Source: Alphaproteobacteria bacterium
Lineage (GTDB): Bacteria; Pseudomonadota; Alphaproteobacteria; Rhodobacterales; Rhodobacteraceae
Direction: 5' to 3'
DNA length: 64,000 nt
Assembly (NCBI GenBank): GCA_030433335.1
Contig: JAUILL010000005.1
Location: 62,001-126,000 of the forward strand
Part shown: piece after piece, positions 28,201 through 37,981 of the stretch
Layout of the letters: every line of letters begins with the position of its first letter
Position numbering within the stretch: the stretch's first letter is position 1
Translations under genes and position numbers: made by a program
Notes under the pieces: generated by a model
What the model was told of the DNA's origin: nothing
The model's input: the letters and a program-made list of their open reading frames with translations, nothing else
Databases searched by the model: none

Positions 28201-28752
28201 ATGAACAGGATTTTCTGCGGGATGGTGACACTGGCTCTGCTGGCCGGCTGTTCCACCGAGCAAATGTCGGCAATGAAAGAACGGGCAGGGCAGTTCAACC
28301 CCTTGCGGCGCCAGCAACAACTGGACGCCCAAACCCAGAGTGATGCCCCGATGCAAACCGTGGCTGGGGGCATGTTGGCGCCTGCGCCCGAGGTTCAGAC
28401 CAGCGTAATTTCCCCGCCTGCCAATGCGCGCACGGCTGCGCAGTACGACACAGCGACGGACGCGCAAAAAACCGCAGCCCTGTCCGGCGGTGGTCAGACC
28501 GCAAGCAAGGGTCAGTTTCTGGGCACGCAGACCGTGTCCTTGGGTGATCCAAAAGAGGCAGGTATTTGGGTCAAGACCAGCCTTGTTCAGAGCGCGCGGC
28601 CCGGCACTGTGAAGCTCAAAGACGGCGCGAATGTTCTGGTGGATCTGAAGCCTTTGGACGGGCCGGGGACGGCGCAGATTTCACTGTCGGCGCTGCGGCT
28701 GCTTGGCTTGGGTCTGACCTCTTTGCCCGAGGTCGAGATCTATACCCGCTGA
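28201..28752 (+). CDS. Lipoprotein of unknown function
   Basis: A 183-residue protein with a lipoprotein signal: MNRIFCGMVTLALLAGCST, lipobox LAGC with the acylated cysteine at residue 17. A low-complexity glutamine/alanine-rich linker follows (about 35-100), then a folded C-terminal domain with GTQTVSLGDPKEAGIWVKT and PGTAQISLSALRLLGLGLTS. It should sit in the outer membrane or facing the periplasm. I do not recognise the C-terminal family. GGAGAGCAGG stands close before the ATG. It is a single gene, divergent from moaA. Confidence 0.82.
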   Translation: MNRIFCGMVTLALLAGCSTEQMSAMKERAGQFNPLRRQQQLDAQTQSDAPMQTVAGGMLAPAPEVQTSVISPPANARTAAQYDTATDAQKTAALSGGGQTASKGQFLGTQTVSLGDPKEAGIWVKTSLVQSARPGTVKLKDGANVLVDLKPLDGPGTAQISLSALRLLGLGLTSLPEVEIYTR

Positions 28753-28758
28753 CGGTGA

Positions 28759-28783
28759 TTTGAGTATTTTCAGCAAAAAGAAG
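28759..28783 (+). repeat. Dispersed intergenic repeat, copy 2
   Basis: Identical over 25 bases to 5406-5430 (TTTGAGTATTTTCAGC then AAAAAGAAG). It begins seven bases after the lipoprotein stop and runs into the glmS terminator stem. Confidence 0.75.
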
Positions 28784-28812
28784 GCCCCTGCGATGCGTTC
28801 GCGGGGGCCTTG
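28776..28812 (-). terminator. Terminator of glmS, possibly bidirectional
   Basis: AAGGCCCCTGCG (28781-28792) and CGCGGGGGCCTT (28800-28811) pair around a short loop. On the minus strand the stem is followed by CTTTTT, six bases after the glmS stop. The convergent lipoprotein transcript would also cross it. Confidence 0.8.
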
Positions 28813-28817
28813 GTGTT

Positions 28818-30635
28818 TTATTCGACGGTGACCGACTTGGCGAGGTTGCGCGGTTGGTCGACGTCGGTGCCTTTGGCGACGGCCGTGTGGTAGGCCAGAA
28901 GCTGGGCGGGCAGGGCGTACAGGATCGGGGTCAGGAACTCTGGCACGTCGGGCATGGCGACCGAGCGCCAGATGCCGTCCTTGGCCTCTTCGATGCCTTT
29001 GTTGTCTGAAATCAGCAGAACGCGGCCATTGCGGGCCATGACTTCTTGCATGTTCGAGACGGTCTTTTCGAAGAGACTGTCGCGGGGGGCAAGGACGACC
29101 ACCGGCACCGTCTGGTCGATCAGGGCGATGGGGCCATGTTTCAATTCGCCCGAGGCATAGGCTTCGGCGTGAATGTAGCTGATTTCCTTGAGCTTCAGCG
29201 CGCCTTCCATGGCCAGTGGGTACATCAGGCCGCGGCCTAGGAAGAGGATGTCCGACGCCTCGGCCAGCTCGTTGGCCACATCGTCAAAGCTGCTGTCCTG
29301 TCCGAGCGCGTGGTTCAGGATGCCAGGCAGGGCGCGCAGGTCGTTCAGGTGCTGGGTCAGGGCCTCATCGCTGATATGGCCGCGCTGGTGGCCTGCACGC
29401 AGGGCAAGCAGAAGCAGAACGGTCAGCTGGCAGGTGAAGGCTTTGGTCGAGGCCACGCCGATTTCGGTGCCTGCGAGAATGGGCAGAGCCTCGTCGCTTT
29501 CGCGGGCGATCGAGCTTTCGGGGACGTTGATCACCGACAGGATCGTCGCTGCCTTGCCTTTGCAGTAGCGCAGGGCTGCGAGGGTGTCGGCGGTTTCGCC
29601 CGATTGGCTGACGAAAAGGGCCGCGCTGTCTGCGGGGATGGGCGGTTCGCGGTAGCGGAACTCGGACGCGATGTCGATTTCGCAGGGCAGTTTGGCCAGA
29701 CGCTCGAACCAGTATTTGGCAGTGACGCAGGCGTAATAGGCTGTGCCGCAGGCGACCATGGTCATGCGGCTCATACTGGCAAAGTCGATTTCGGGCAGGT
29801 TGATGTCGGCCCCGTCGGTGGTCAAGTAATGGGTCAGGGCGTCGCCGATCACGATGGGCTGTTCGGCGATTTCCTTGGCCATGAAGTGCTTGTGGCCACC
29901 TTTGTCCACGCGGGCGCTGTCCATAGAGATGGTGGTCATCTCGCGGTGGACCTGCTGGCCGCTGGCATCGCGGATTTCTGCACCCGCTCGGGTGACGATG
30001 GCCCAGTCGCCTTCTTCGAGATAGGTGATCCGGTTGGTCATCGGACCAAGGGCGATGGCGTCCGAGCCCACGAACATTTCGCCGTCACCGTGGCCGATAG
30101 CCAAAGGCGAGCCGAGGCGGGCGCAGATCAAGAGGTCTTCTTCGCCTTCGAACAGAAGGCAGAGGGCGAACGCGCCTTCGAGGCGTCCGATGGCCGATTG
30201 CGCCGCTTCGCGCGGGGTTTGCCCCTGCGAAAGGTAAAGGTTCACCAGATGGGCGATGGTTTCGGTGTCTGTCTCAGTTTCGCAGACGATGCCGTGTTCC
30301 GAGAGTTCAACGCGCAACTCGCGGAAGTTCTCGATGATGCCGTTGTGGACGACGGCCACGCGGCCCGAGCGGTGGGGGTGGGCGTTCACCACAGTGGGCG
30401 AGCCGTGGGTTGCCCAGCGGGTGTGGCCGATGCCGGCTTTGCCGGTCAGGGGCTCGTGGACCAGAAGGTCCGACAGGTTCACGAGCTTGCCGACCGCGCG
30501 GCGGCGGCGCAATTCGCCATTGTTGACGGTCGCGATGCCCGCGCTGTCATAGCCGCGATATTCGAGACGGCGCAGCGCCTCGACCAGAATGGGGGCGACC
30601 TCGTGATTGCCCAATACGCCGACGATTCCGCACAT
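28818..30635 (-). CDS. glmS: Glutamine-fructose-6-phosphate aminotransferase (isomerizing)
   Basis: A 605-residue enzyme making glucosamine-6-phosphate. N-terminal glutaminase with catalytic Cys after Met (MCGIVGVLG), WATHGSP and HNGIIENF; two SIS sugar-isomerase domains follow (SQSGETADTLAALR and the C-terminal ELKHGPIALID), ending AKSVTVE as in the family. It overlaps glmU by one base, so the two steps of UDP-GlcNAc synthesis are coupled. No glmS ribozyme is expected or seen upstream. Confidence 0.97.
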   Translation of the reverse strand: MCGIVGVLGNHEVAPILVEALRRLEYRGYDSAGIATVNNGELRRRRAVGKLVNLSDLLVHEPLTGKAGIGHTRWATHGSPTVVNAHPHRSGRVAVVHNGIIENFRELRVELSEHGIVCETETDTETIAHLVNLYLSQGQTPREAAQSAIGRLEGAFALCLLFEGEEDLLICARLGSPLAIGHGDGEMFVGSDAIALGPMTNRITYLEEGDWAIVTRAGAEIRDASGQQVHREMTTISMDSARVDKGGHKHFMAKEIAEQPIVIGDALTHYLTTDGADINLPEIDFASMSRMTMVACGTAYYACVTAKYWFERLAKLPCEIDIASEFRYREPPIPADSAALFVSQSGETADTLAALRYCKGKAATILSVINVPESSIARESDEALPILAGTEIGVASTKAFTCQLTVLLLLALRAGHQRGHISDEALTQHLNDLRALPGILNHALGQDSSFDDVANELAEASDILFLGRGLMYPLAMEGALKLKEISYIHAEAYASGELKHGPIALIDQTVPVVVLAPRDSLFEKTVSNMQEVMARNGRVLLISDNKGIEEAKDGIWRSVAMPDVPEFLTPILYALPAQLLAYHTAVAKGTDVDQPRNLAKSVTVE

Positions 30636-31990
30636 CAGTTGGTCTCCTTCTTGGCTGCTGCCTTTTTGGCGCGGAGCATGTCCATGAGCTTGAACGCCAT
30701 TTTGGGTTTGTTCACCTGTTTGGCGCGGCCAAGGGCCAGTGCGCCGTCCTCAACGTCCGTGGTGATGACAGAGCCGGAGCCGGTCATCGCGCCGTGGCCC
30801 ACGCGGACGGGGGCCACCAGCATGGTGCTGGACCCGATAAAGGCGTTCTCGCCGATCTCGGTGTGGTGCTTGAAGAAGCCATCGTAGTTGCAGGTGATGG
30901 TGCCTGCGCCGATGTTGGTGCCTTTGCCGATGGTGGCGTCGCCGATATAGGTCAGGTGGTTGGCCTTGGCGCCTTCGCCAATGAGGGCGTTTTTAACCTC
31001 GACGAAGTTGCCGATATGGGCCTGTTCGCTGATTTCCGCGCCGGGGCGGAGGCGGGCGTAGGGGCCGATGATCGCGCCGCGGCTGACATGGCACCCCTCG
31101 AGGTGGCTGAACGCGCGGATGGTTGCGCCAGATTCCACCGTGACCTCGGGGCCGAAGACGACGTTCGGCTCGATGATACTGTCGCGGCCCACGATGGTGT
31201 CATGGGCAAAGAACACAGTCTCGGGGGCGGTCATTGTGATGCCGCCCGCCAGCATTTCCGCGCGCATTTTCGACTGGAATTCGGCCTCGGCCTCGGCCAG
31301 TTGGACGCGGGTGTTTACGCCCATGGTTTCGGATTCAGCACACGTGACGGCGGTGGCGCTGCGGCCCGTGTCCCAAGCCAGACCCACGATGTCGGTCAGG
31401 TAGTATTCGCCGGATGCGTTGTCGTTGCCGACTTTGTCGATCAGATCGAACAGCACCTCGGCCTTGGCGCAGACCACACCGCTGTTGCACAGGGTGATGG
31501 CGCGCTCGGCCTCGGTCGCGTCCTTGAATTCGACGATGCGCTCCAGCTTGTCGCCGGACATGACCAGACGGCCATAGCGGCCGGGGTCAGCCGCCTCGAA
31601 CCCCAGAATGACCACGTCATGGGTCGCGCGGGCCTGAACCATCCGTTCGATGGTTTCGGGGCTGATAAAGGGGGTGTCTCCGTACAGAACGATCGCGTCG
31701 CCGGTGAACCCTTCCAGCGCGGGGCGGGCTTGGGCGACCGCGTGGGCGGTGCCCAACTGTTCGGTCTGCTCGGCAATCGCGATGCCTTCGTCCCAGAGGC
31801 GGGCGGCGGCTGCCACCTGTTCGCCGCCGTGACCGACAACAACAACCTGACGTTCGGGCGCAAGCGCTGCCCCCGACTTCAATGCATGGACTAATAATGG
31901 AGCACCCGCGATCTGATGAAGGACTTTCGGAAGGTCGGAGTTCATGCGGGTGCCTTGGCCGGCAGCCAGAACAATCAGTGCGGTGGACAT
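30635..31990 (-). CDS. glmU: Bifunctional GlcNAc-1-P uridyltransferase / GlcN-1-P acetyltransferase
   Basis: A 451-residue enzyme making UDP-GlcNAc for peptidoglycan and lipopolysaccharide. N-terminal nucleotidyltransferase (ALIVLAAGQGTRMNSDLPK, LYGDTPF) and C-terminal left-handed beta-helix with hexapeptide repeats (IGPYARLRPGAEI, NHLTYIGDATIGKGTNIGAG, GSSTMLVAPVRVG). A lysine-rich tail ends the protein. The start MSTALIVLAAG at 31990 fits the family; the longer in-frame form adds 25 unrelated residues. First gene of glmU-glmS. Confidence 0.96.
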   Translation of the reverse strand: MSTALIVLAAGQGTRMNSDLPKVLHQIAGAPLLVHALKSGAALAPERQVVVVGHGGEQVAAAARLWDEGIAIAEQTEQLGTAHAVAQARPALEGFTGDAIVLYGDTPFISPETIERMVQARATHDVVILGFEAADPGRYGRLVMSGDKLERIVEFKDATEAERAITLCNSGVVCAKAEVLFDLIDKVGNDNASGEYYLTDIVGLAWDTGRSATAVTCAESETMGVNTRVQLAEAEAEFQSKMRAEMLAGGITMTAPETVFFAHDTIVGRDSIIEPNVVFGPEVTVESGATIRAFSHLEGCHVSRGAIIGPYARLRPGAEISEQAHIGNFVEVKNALIGEGAKANHLTYIGDATIGKGTNIGAGTITCNYDGFFKHHTEIGENAFIGSSTMLVAPVRVGHGAMTGSGSVITTDVEDGALALGRAKQVNKPKMAFKLMDMLRAKKAAAKKETN

Positions 31991-32124
31991 GCAGGGTTTC
32001 CCAATACTTAAATTCCCCTGCGTTCTACCCCCGTGGTGGATAGTCGCAAGGGGGAGGGGCATCAAAGTTCATTGCGAACCATGTCAAAGGGCGGCAAGGT
32101 GCCGCCGACAGGAGACTTTGCCCC

Positions 32125-32799
32125 ATGCGCACCATTGTAATTGATCTGGACGGCACCTTGGCCGACACGAGCGGAGATTTGATTGCCGCTGCGAATTTCT
32201 GCTTTGAACACATGGGGGTAGGGGCCCAACTGGACCCAGAGGCCGATCAGTTGACCGCATTCCACGGAGGCCGCGCCATGCTGCGGCTGGGGCTGGAGCG
32301 TCTGGGCCGTGCCGGAGACGAAGAAGAGGTTGATCGCCAGTATCCGCGTCTTTTGCAGGCATATGGGGACCGGATCGACGTGTTCACCACACTCTATGAT
32401 GGCGCGATGGAGGCTGTGGCACGGTTCCGCGCCGCTGGAGACCGCGTGACCATCTGCACCAACAAGCCCGAGGGGCTGGCGGAAACCTTGCTGCAAAGGC
32501 TGGGCATTCGCGGGGAATTCGACCACCTGATCGGGGCCGACACCCTGCCGGTGCGCAAACCCGACCCCGCGCCCCTGCGTGCGGCGATCGAGACTGTGGG
32601 CGGCTCGGTGGACCGCGCGGTGCTGATCGGAGACACGAATACGGACCGTCAATGCGCGGCCAATCTGGGGATTCCGGTGGTTCTGGTCACCTTTGGTCCC
32701 AGCGGAAATGCGGTATCGGCGCTGAATCCTGACGCGTTAATCGGCCACTATGATGAGCTAGACGCGGTGGTGGACCGCCTGATCCCGAGGGCCCGGTGA
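32125..32799 (+). CDS. gph: HAD-family phosphatase, phosphoglycolate phosphatase type
   Basis: A 224-residue HAD hydrolase. Motif I DLDGTLADTSGDL (nucleophile Asp8), motif II TICTNKPEG, motif III lysine in VRKPDPAPLRAAIE, motif IV VLIGDTNTDRQCA. The helical cap sits between motifs I and II, as in phosphoglycolate phosphatase (Gph/CbbZ), which salvages 2-phosphoglycolate. Related sugar-phosphate phosphatases cannot be excluded. AGGAGA lies about ten bases upstream. The stop overlaps the next start (TGATG). Confidence 0.82.
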   Translation: MRTIVIDLDGTLADTSGDLIAAANFCFEHMGVGAQLDPEADQLTAFHGGRAMLRLGLERLGRAGDEEEVDRQYPRLLQAYGDRIDVFTTLYDGAMEAVARFRAAGDRVTICTNKPEGLAETLLQRLGIRGEFDHLIGADTLPVRKPDPAPLRAAIETVGGSVDRAVLIGDTNTDRQCAANLGIPVVLVTFGPSGNAVSALNPDALIGHYDELDAVVDRLIPRAR

Positions 32800-33995
32800 T
32801 GGAGGTCTTTACCGGCTCCTTCACCCAGCAAGAACCCATCTGCGAAGAGGGCATCGCGGCGGCGGTCGAGGTGATGCGCCATGGCCGTTTGCACCGGTAT
32901 AACACGGTGGCAGGTGAGATTTCCCACACCGCCCTGCTCGAAGAGGAATTTGCCGCGCTGACAGGGGCGAAATACGCGTTGGCCGTGGCGTCTGGCGGCT
33001 ATGCCATTGGCGCGGCCCTGCGAGCGGCGGGCGTTCAGCATGGCGACCGCGTGCTTACCAACGCGTTTACCTTGGCACCGGTGCCGGGGGCGATTGCCTC
33101 GGTCGGGGGCATCCCCGATCTGGTCGAAGTGACCGAGGATCTGGTGATCGACCTCGATCATCTGGAAGCCAAAGCCGCGACCGGCCAATCGAAATACCTG
33201 CTCCTCAGCCACATGCGCGGGCACATCTGCGACATGGACCGCCTGATGGCGATCTGCACGGCGCACGGCATCACGGTGATCGAGGATTGCGCCCACACCA
33301 TGGGCGCCACGTTCAAGGGCATCCAGAGCGGTCGCCACGGGTTGATCGGCTGCTATTCCACCCAGACCTACAAACACATGAACTCCGGCGAAGGCGGCTT
33401 TCTGGTCACCGATGACGCCGAAACCATGGCCCGTGCGATTATCCTGTCGGGCTCCTATATGCTTTACGAACGCCACCGCGCCGCGCCGCCGCCCGAAGTG
33501 TTCGAGCAGGTGAAATACATCATCCCCAATATCTCGGGCCGGATGGACAACCTGCGTGCGGCGATCCTGCGCCCCCAGATCGCAACCTTGCAAGAGCGGA
33601 TCAACGGGTGGAACGCCCGCTACGCCCGCGTCAAAGAAGGCCTGTCGAACTGTCCCGGCCTGCGCACGATCCAGCATCACAAAGATGCGGTTCAGGTTGG
33701 CTCCTCGATCCAGTTCCTGTTGCCGGACTGGTCTTTAGAAAAGGTCAACGACCTTCTGACTCGCTGCGCCAAACGGGGCGTCGAGCTAAAATGGTTCGGC
33801 AAAGCAGAGCCCGTCGCCTTCACCAGCCGCTATGATAGCTGGCAGTATTTCGCCTCGGAACAGCTGCCAAACACCGACCGCATCCTCGCGGGCCTGATCG
33901 ACATGCGCTTGCCACTCACCTTCAGCCTAGACGATTGCGACCTTATCGCCCGCATCATCCGCGAAGAGGTCTCTGTCCTCTATCAAGCAGTCTGA
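32799..33995 (+). CDS. DegT/DnrJ/EryC1-type PLP aminotransferase
   Basis: A 398-residue fold-type I PLP enzyme. KYALAVASGGYAIGAALRAAG binds the cofactor phosphate, VIEDCAHTMGATFKG has the conserved aspartate, and STQTYKHMNSGEGGFLVT carries the Schiff-base lysine. Such enzymes mostly transaminate nucleotide-linked keto sugars or small oxo compounds; no sugar-biosynthesis genes surround this one, so the substrate is open. The start overlaps the gph stop by one base (ATG 32799); the GTG three bases earlier is an alternative. Translational coupling to gph suggests joint expression. Confidence 0.8.
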   Translation: MEVFTGSFTQQEPICEEGIAAAVEVMRHGRLHRYNTVAGEISHTALLEEEFAALTGAKYALAVASGGYAIGAALRAAGVQHGDRVLTNAFTLAPVPGAIASVGGIPDLVEVTEDLVIDLDHLEAKAATGQSKYLLLSHMRGHICDMDRLMAICTAHGITVIEDCAHTMGATFKGIQSGRHGLIGCYSTQTYKHMNSGEGGFLVTDDAETMARAIILSGSYMLYERHRAAPPPEVFEQVKYIIPNISGRMDNLRAAILRPQIATLQERINGWNARYARVKEGLSNCPGLRTIQHHKDAVQVGSSIQFLLPDWSLEKVNDLLTRCAKRGVELKWFGKAEPVAFTSRYDSWQYFASEQLPNTDRILAGLIDMRLPLTFSLDDCDLIARIIREEVSVLYQAV

Positions 33996-34000
33996 TTTTC

Positions 34001-34160
34001 TCCTTTCTGCTTTGCCGGAAATACTCCGGGGGTGAATTGGCCGACGGCCAAGAGGGGGCTGCGCCCCCTTTTTCATGTCTCGTAGCGCGCTGCGCGCGGA
34101 TGGGGGCGCAGCCCCCACGGCCCTCTGGGCCTTCCCCCGGGGTATTTGGGCCAGGATGAA
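34001..34160. repeat. Two dispersed intergenic repeats, opposite orientation
   Basis: At 34001-34032, on the minus strand, CCCGGAGTATTTCCGGCAAA belongs to the GAGTATTTT..GCAAAAAGAAG family. At 34101-34160, on the plus strand, TGGGGGCGCAGCCCCC is followed by CCCCCGGGGTATTTGGGCCA; the same two blocks recur at 37901-37960. A third GGGGGCTGCGCCCCC palindrome lies between them near 34050. These GC-rich stems may also terminate the transcript of the aminotransferase gene. Confidence 0.65.
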
Positions 34161-34170
34161 ATCAGGGGTG

Positions 34171-34202
34171 TTGACATGATTTCATTTATGAACAAGTGTT
34201 CA
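34171..34202 (+). promoter_or_regulatory. Promoter element and palindromic operator of the ivd operon
   Basis: TTGACA (34171-34176) matches the -35 consensus. TGAACAAGTGTTCA (34189-34202) is a palindrome with perfect 6-base arms around AG, positioned where the -10 region would be, 36 bases before the ivd start codon. A repressor bound here would block the promoter. TetR- or MerR-type regulators are known for leucine/isovalerate genes, but no regulator gene lies nearby. Confidence 0.55.
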
Positions 34203-34237
34203 ATAAAGGGATTTGGTTGATCTGGGAGGAATCGCCA

Positions 34238-35401
34238 ATGTTCATGTCTTCGATGACGTTCGATCTGGGGGAAGAGGTCAACGCGCTGCGCGATATGGTG
34301 CATCGCTGGGCGCAGGAGCGGGTGAAGCCGATCGCGGCGGAAGTGGATCACGGGAATGCGTTCCCCAATGAGCTTTGGCGCGAGATGGGGGAATTGGGCC
34401 TGCTGGGCGTGACTGTGGCCGAGGAATATGGCGGGGCGGGGATGTCTTATTTGGCCCATACGATTGCGGTTGAGGAGATTGCGCGGGCGAGTGCGTCTGT
34501 CTCGCTCAGCTACGGGGCGCATTCGAACCTTTGCGTGAACCAGATCAAGCTGAACGGGACCGAGGAGCAGAAGCAGAAATACCTGCCGCGGCTGATTAGC
34601 GGGGAGCATGTGGGTGCTCTTGCCATGTCCGAGGCGGGGGCGGGGTCCGATGTGGTCTCAATGACGCTGAAGGCCGAGAAGCGGAACGGGTATTACCTGC
34701 TGAATGGCAACAAGTACTGGATCACCAACGGGCCGGACGCGGATACTTTGGTGGTGTATGCCAAGACCGACCCCGAGGCGGGCTCCAAGGGGATCACCGC
34801 CTTTATCGTAGAGAAGGAGTTCAAGGGGTTCTCGACCAGCAAGCATTTCGACAAGCTCGGGATGCGCGGGTCCAACACTGCAGAGCTGATTTTCGAAGAT
34901 GTGGAAGTGCCCTTCGAGAATGTCCTTGGCGAAGAGGGCAAGGGCGTGCGCGTGCTGATGTCCGGCCTCGACTACGAGCGTGTGGTTCTGGCGGGGATCG
35001 GGACGGGGATCATGGCGGCGTGTCTCGATGAGATCATGCCTTATCTGGCCGAGCGCACCCAGTTCGGGCAGCCCATCGGGAATTTCCAGCTGATGCAGGC
35101 CAAGATTGCCGACATGTACACCGCGATGAACTCTGCCCGCGCTTATGTCTACGAGGTCGCCAAGGCATGTGATCGCGGGCAGGTAACGCGGCAGGATGCG
35201 GCGGCGTGTGTTCTGTATGCCAGCGAGGAGGCCATGAAGCAGGCCCATCAGGCCGTGCAGGCGATGGGCGGGGCGGGGTTCCTGAATGACAGTGTGGTCA
35301 GCCGCCTGTTCCGAGATGCCAAGCTGATGGAGATCGGCGCGGGCACCAGCGAAATCCGCCGGATGCTGATCGGGCGTGAACTCATGGGGACCATGAAGTG
35401 A
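34238..35401 (+). CDS. ivd: Isovaleryl-CoA dehydrogenase
   Basis: A 387-residue acyl-CoA dehydrogenase that oxidises isovaleryl-CoA to 3-methylcrotonyl-CoA in leucine breakdown. [14 protein letters not shown] and the FAD-binding [17 protein letters not shown] are present; the catalytic glutamate lies in [11 protein letters not shown] (about residue 250), the position used by isovaleryl-CoA dehydrogenases, in contrast to the more C-terminal glutamate of most others. GGGAGGA lies seven bases before ATG 34238, which decides the start. Leads the mccB-mccA operon, whose product pair acts on its product. Confidence 0.95.
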   Translation: MFMSSMTFDLGEEVNALRDMVHRWAQERVKPIAAEVDHGNAFPNELWREMGELGLLGVTVAEEYGGAGMSYLAHTIAVEEIARASASVSLSYGAHSNLCVNQIKLNGTEEQKQKYLPRLISGEHVGALAMSEAGAGSDVVSMTLKAEKRNGYYLLNGNKYWITNGPDADTLVVYAKTDPEAGSKGITAFIVEKEFKGFSTSKHFDKLGMRGSNTAELIFEDVEVPFENVLGEEGKGVRVLMSGLDYERVVLAGIGTGIMAACLDEIMPYLAERTQFGQPIGNFQLMQAKIADMYTAMNSARAYVYEVAKACDRGQVTRQDAAACVLYASEEAMKQAHQAVQAMGGAGFLNDSVVSRLFRDAKLMEIGAGTSEIRRMLIGRELMGTMK

Positions 35402-35721
35402 GCTTAAGGCAGGTCGTTTTCACAGTGCTGGGGGCTTTTCTGGCCCTTGTTGCGGTGATCGGCCTGCGGCTGGGCTGGGTCTCGGCCACGTTGACCGAGA
35501 CCGAGGTGATCGAACGTTACGCGAGCGCTTACTTGCAAGAGGCAGGGGAGGGCGCGGCGCTGACGGATTGTCATGCAGAGACGGGGCAGGCGCCTTGGAT
35601 CAAGTTGCGTGTGGTCTGCCGGAACAGCTTGGGGCGCGAGTGGCGCTTTGGTGCGGGGCTGTGGGGGCAACTCGTGTACGTTGAACGCATAGACCCCATT
35701 TCTCAGGAGCAACGTATATGA
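35398..35721 (+). CDS. Small membrane-anchored protein of unknown function
   Basis: A 107-residue protein with one N-terminal transmembrane helix ([22 protein letters not shown] minus the ends, about residues 6-26) and a periplasmic part with two cysteines ([15 protein letters not shown]) that could be paired. It starts at GTG 35398, overlapping the ivd stop by four bases, and overlaps the next gene by four bases, so it is translated within the leucine operon. I do not recognise the family. Confidence 0.72.
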   Translation: MSLRQVVFTVLGAFLALVAVIGLRLGWVSATLTETEVIERYASAYLQEAGEGAALTDCHAETGQAPWIKLRVVCRNSLGREWRFGAGLWGQLVYVERIDPISQEQRI

Positions 35722-36212
35722 CACGCGGGATGATGATCGCTTTGGCCCTAGTGGCGACGGCAGCGGGCGCGGACGAAGAGTTCGTCTTTCACGAGGCGCT
35801 GGTGCAGCAATGCTATGACAACGCGACCTCGGGCAAATCGCAGGACTGTGTGGGCAGCGCGGCGAGCCTGTGCATGGAGCAGAACGCGGGTGGGTGGAGC
35901 ACCTACGGGATGAACTATTGCATCGGCGAGGAGTTCGCGTGGTGGGATAGGGTGCTGAACCGTGAATACCAGCGCGTGATGACCGCCTCGAAGCAATTTG
36001 ACACGGATATGACGGGCATGCAGGTGCCTTCGGTTGCCGGAGCCCTCCGGGACATGCAGCGGGCTTGGATCGGGTTTCGGGACGGAACGTGCCTCTACGA
36101 GGTGTCCAAGTGGAGCAACGGGACGGGTGCGGGGCCTGCCCATGGGGGCTGCATGATGCGTCTGACGGCGGCCCAAGCGATCTACTTGGCGGGCGAAGGC
36201 CAAGACCAGTAA
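35718..36212 (+). CDS. Secreted protein with LprI-like (DUF1311) domain
   Basis: A 164-residue protein with a short signal peptide ([18 protein letters not shown]) and a cysteine-rich domain: [20 protein letters not shown] then CMEQN and [20 protein letters not shown], and [18 protein letters not shown]. The W-x-x-(F/Y)-R-D-x-x-C block is typical of the lysozyme-inhibitor LprI N-terminal/DUF1311 family. Likely periplasmic. It is embedded in a leucine-catabolism operon by a 4-base overlap with the upstream gene, with no obvious metabolic reason. Confidence 0.8.
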   Translation: MTRGMMIALALVATAAGADEEFVFHEALVQQCYDNATSGKSQDCVGSAASLCMEQNAGGWSTYGMNYCIGEEFAWWDRVLNREYQRVMTASKQFDTDMTGMQVPSVAGALRDMQRAWIGFRDGTCLYEVSKWSNGTGAGPAHGGCMMRLTAAQAIYLAGEGQDQ

Positions 36213-36280
36213 CGCCCACGGGCGGCAGGCGCGAAGGGGAGAGCGCGCCAGCAGAAGGAACCAATGAGGGAGGAGCGCCG

Positions 36281-37888
36281 ATGGCGCGGTTGAGAAGTCA
36301 GGTCCAGACGGGATCGGAAACTTACAAAGCCAATCTGGCCGCACATGAGGCGACGCTGGCCGAGGTGCGCGACGCCGCTGAGTGGGCCGCTGCGGGTGGC
36401 GGCGAGAAGGCGCGTGATCGGCATATCAGCCGCGGCAAGATGCTGCCGCGGGATCGGGTGGGGGCGCTCTTGGATGCGGGGTCTCCTTTCCTCGAGATTG
36501 GCGCCATGGCGGCGCACGGGTTGTACGAGGGAGCCGCTCCTTGTGCGGGCGTCGTTGCGGGGATCGGGCGCGTGCATGGGCGCGATGTCATGGTTGTCTG
36601 CAACGACGCCACAGTAAAGGGTGGCACCTATTACCCGATGACGGTCAAAAAGCACCTGCGGGCCCAAGAGATCGCCGAGGAATGCCGCTTGCCTTGCGTC
36701 TATCTGGTGGATAGCGGGGGCGCGAACCTGCCCAATCAGGATGAGGTCTTCCCTGACCGCGATCACTTTGGCCGGATTTTCTATAATCAGGCGCGGATGA
36801 GCGCGAAGGGCATTCCGCAGATCGCGGTGGTGATGGGGTCGTGTACGGCAGGCGGGGCCTATGTGCCTGCGATGTCGGATGTGTCGATCATCGTCAAAGA
36901 GCAGGGGACGATTTTTCTGGCGGGGCCGCCTTTGGTCAAGGCCGCGACGGGCGAAGTGGTGACCGCCGAGGATCTGGGCGGCGGCGATGTACACACGCGC
37001 CTGTCCGGTGTGGCGGATTATCTGGCCGAGGATGATGCGCACGCTTTGGCTTTGGCGCGGGAAGCTGTGCGGCACCTGAACTGCCCGCCTGCGGGGGCGG
37101 TGGATTGGGCGTCGCCCGAGGAGCCTGCCTATGATCCGGACGAAATTCTGGGCGTGGTGCCCGGTGATTTGCGCACGCCCTATGACATCCGCGAGGTGAT
37201 TGCGCGGGTGGTGGACGGCAGCCGCTTTGATGAATTCAAGGCGCGGTTCGGGGAGACTTTGGTGACGGGGTTCGCCCATGTGGAAGGGTGCCCTGTGGGG
37301 ATCGTGGCCAACAACGGGGTGCTGTTTTCCGAGGCGGCGGTGAAGGGCGCGCATTTCATTGAGCTGTGTTCGCAGCGGAAGATCCCCTTGGTTTTCTTGC
37401 AGAACATCACCGGATTTATGGTCGGGCGGAAGTACGAGAACGAAGGGATCGCGCGGCACGGGGCAAAGATGGTGACGGCTGTGGCCAGCACCTCGGTGCC
37501 GAAAATCACCATGCTGGTGGGCGGGTCCTTTGGCGCGGGGAACTACGGGATGGCCGGTCGTGCCTATCAGCCGCGGTTCCTGTGGACCTGGCCCAATAGC
37601 CGGATTTCGGTGATGGGTGGGCCGCAGGCGGCGGGCGTGTTGGCGACGGTGAAGCGCGATGCCATCGAGCGGGCTGGCGGCGAATGGAGCGCCGAGGAGG
37701 AAGCGGCGTTCAAGCAGCCCACGCTGGAGATGTTCGAGCGGCAGAGCCACCCTTTGTACGCGACGGCGCGGCTGTGGGACGACGGGATCATTGATCCGCG
37801 CAAGACGCGGGCGGTGCTGTCGCTGAGCCTGCGGGCGGCGCTGAACGCGCCCATCGAAGAAACCAAATTCGGCGTGTTCCGCATGTGA
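36281..37888 (+). CDS. mccB: Methylcrotonyl-CoA carboxylase, carboxyltransferase subunit
   Basis: A 535-residue carboxyltransferase that moves CO2 from biotin to 3-methylcrotonyl-CoA. Paired crotonase-like domains: N-terminal acyl-CoA site ([40 protein letters not shown]) and C-terminal carboxybiotin site ([40 protein letters not shown]). The F-M-V-G and AGNYGM blocks match MccB more than propionyl-CoA carboxylase. GAGGGAGGA precedes ATG 36281; the longer in-frame form overlaps the LprI gene. Confidence 0.95.
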   Translation: MARLRSQVQTGSETYKANLAAHEATLAEVRDAAEWAAAGGGEKARDRHISRGKMLPRDRVGALLDAGSPFLEIGAMAAHGLYEGAAPCAGVVAGIGRVHGRDVMVVCNDATVKGGTYYPMTVKKHLRAQEIAEECRLPCVYLVDSGGANLPNQDEVFPDRDHFGRIFYNQARMSAKGIPQIAVVMGSCTAGGAYVPAMSDVSIIVKEQGTIFLAGPPLVKAATGEVVTAEDLGGGDVHTRLSGVADYLAEDDAHALALAREAVRHLNCPPAGAVDWASPEEPAYDPDEILGVVPGDLRTPYDIREVIARVVDGSRFDEFKARFGETLVTGFAHVEGCPVGIVANNGVLFSEAAVKGAHFIELCSQRKIPLVFLQNITGFMVGRKYENEGIARHGAKMVTAVASTSVPKITMLVGGSFGAGNYGMAGRAYQPRFLWTWPNSRISVMGGPQAAGVLATVKRDAIERAGGEWSAEEEAAFKQPTLEMFERQSHPLYATARLWDDGIIDPRKTRAVLSLSLRAALNAPIEETKFGVFRM

Positions 37889-37900
37889 GTGCGGGCGGGG

Positions 37901-37960
37901 GATGGGGGCGCTGCCCCCGCGCCTGAGGCGCTCCCCCGGGGTATTTTCGCCAAGAAAGAG
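37901..37960 (+). repeat. Dispersed intergenic repeat, long form
   Basis: GATGGGGGCGCTGCCCCC followed by CTCCCCCGGGGTATTTTCGC and CAAGAAAGAG. It shares both the GGGGGCGCnGCCCCC palindrome and the CCCCCGGGGTATTT block with 34101-34160. It fills the spacer between mccB and mccA. Confidence 0.65.
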
Positions 37961-37981
37961 CAGCGGCCGGGGGAGAGGGTC

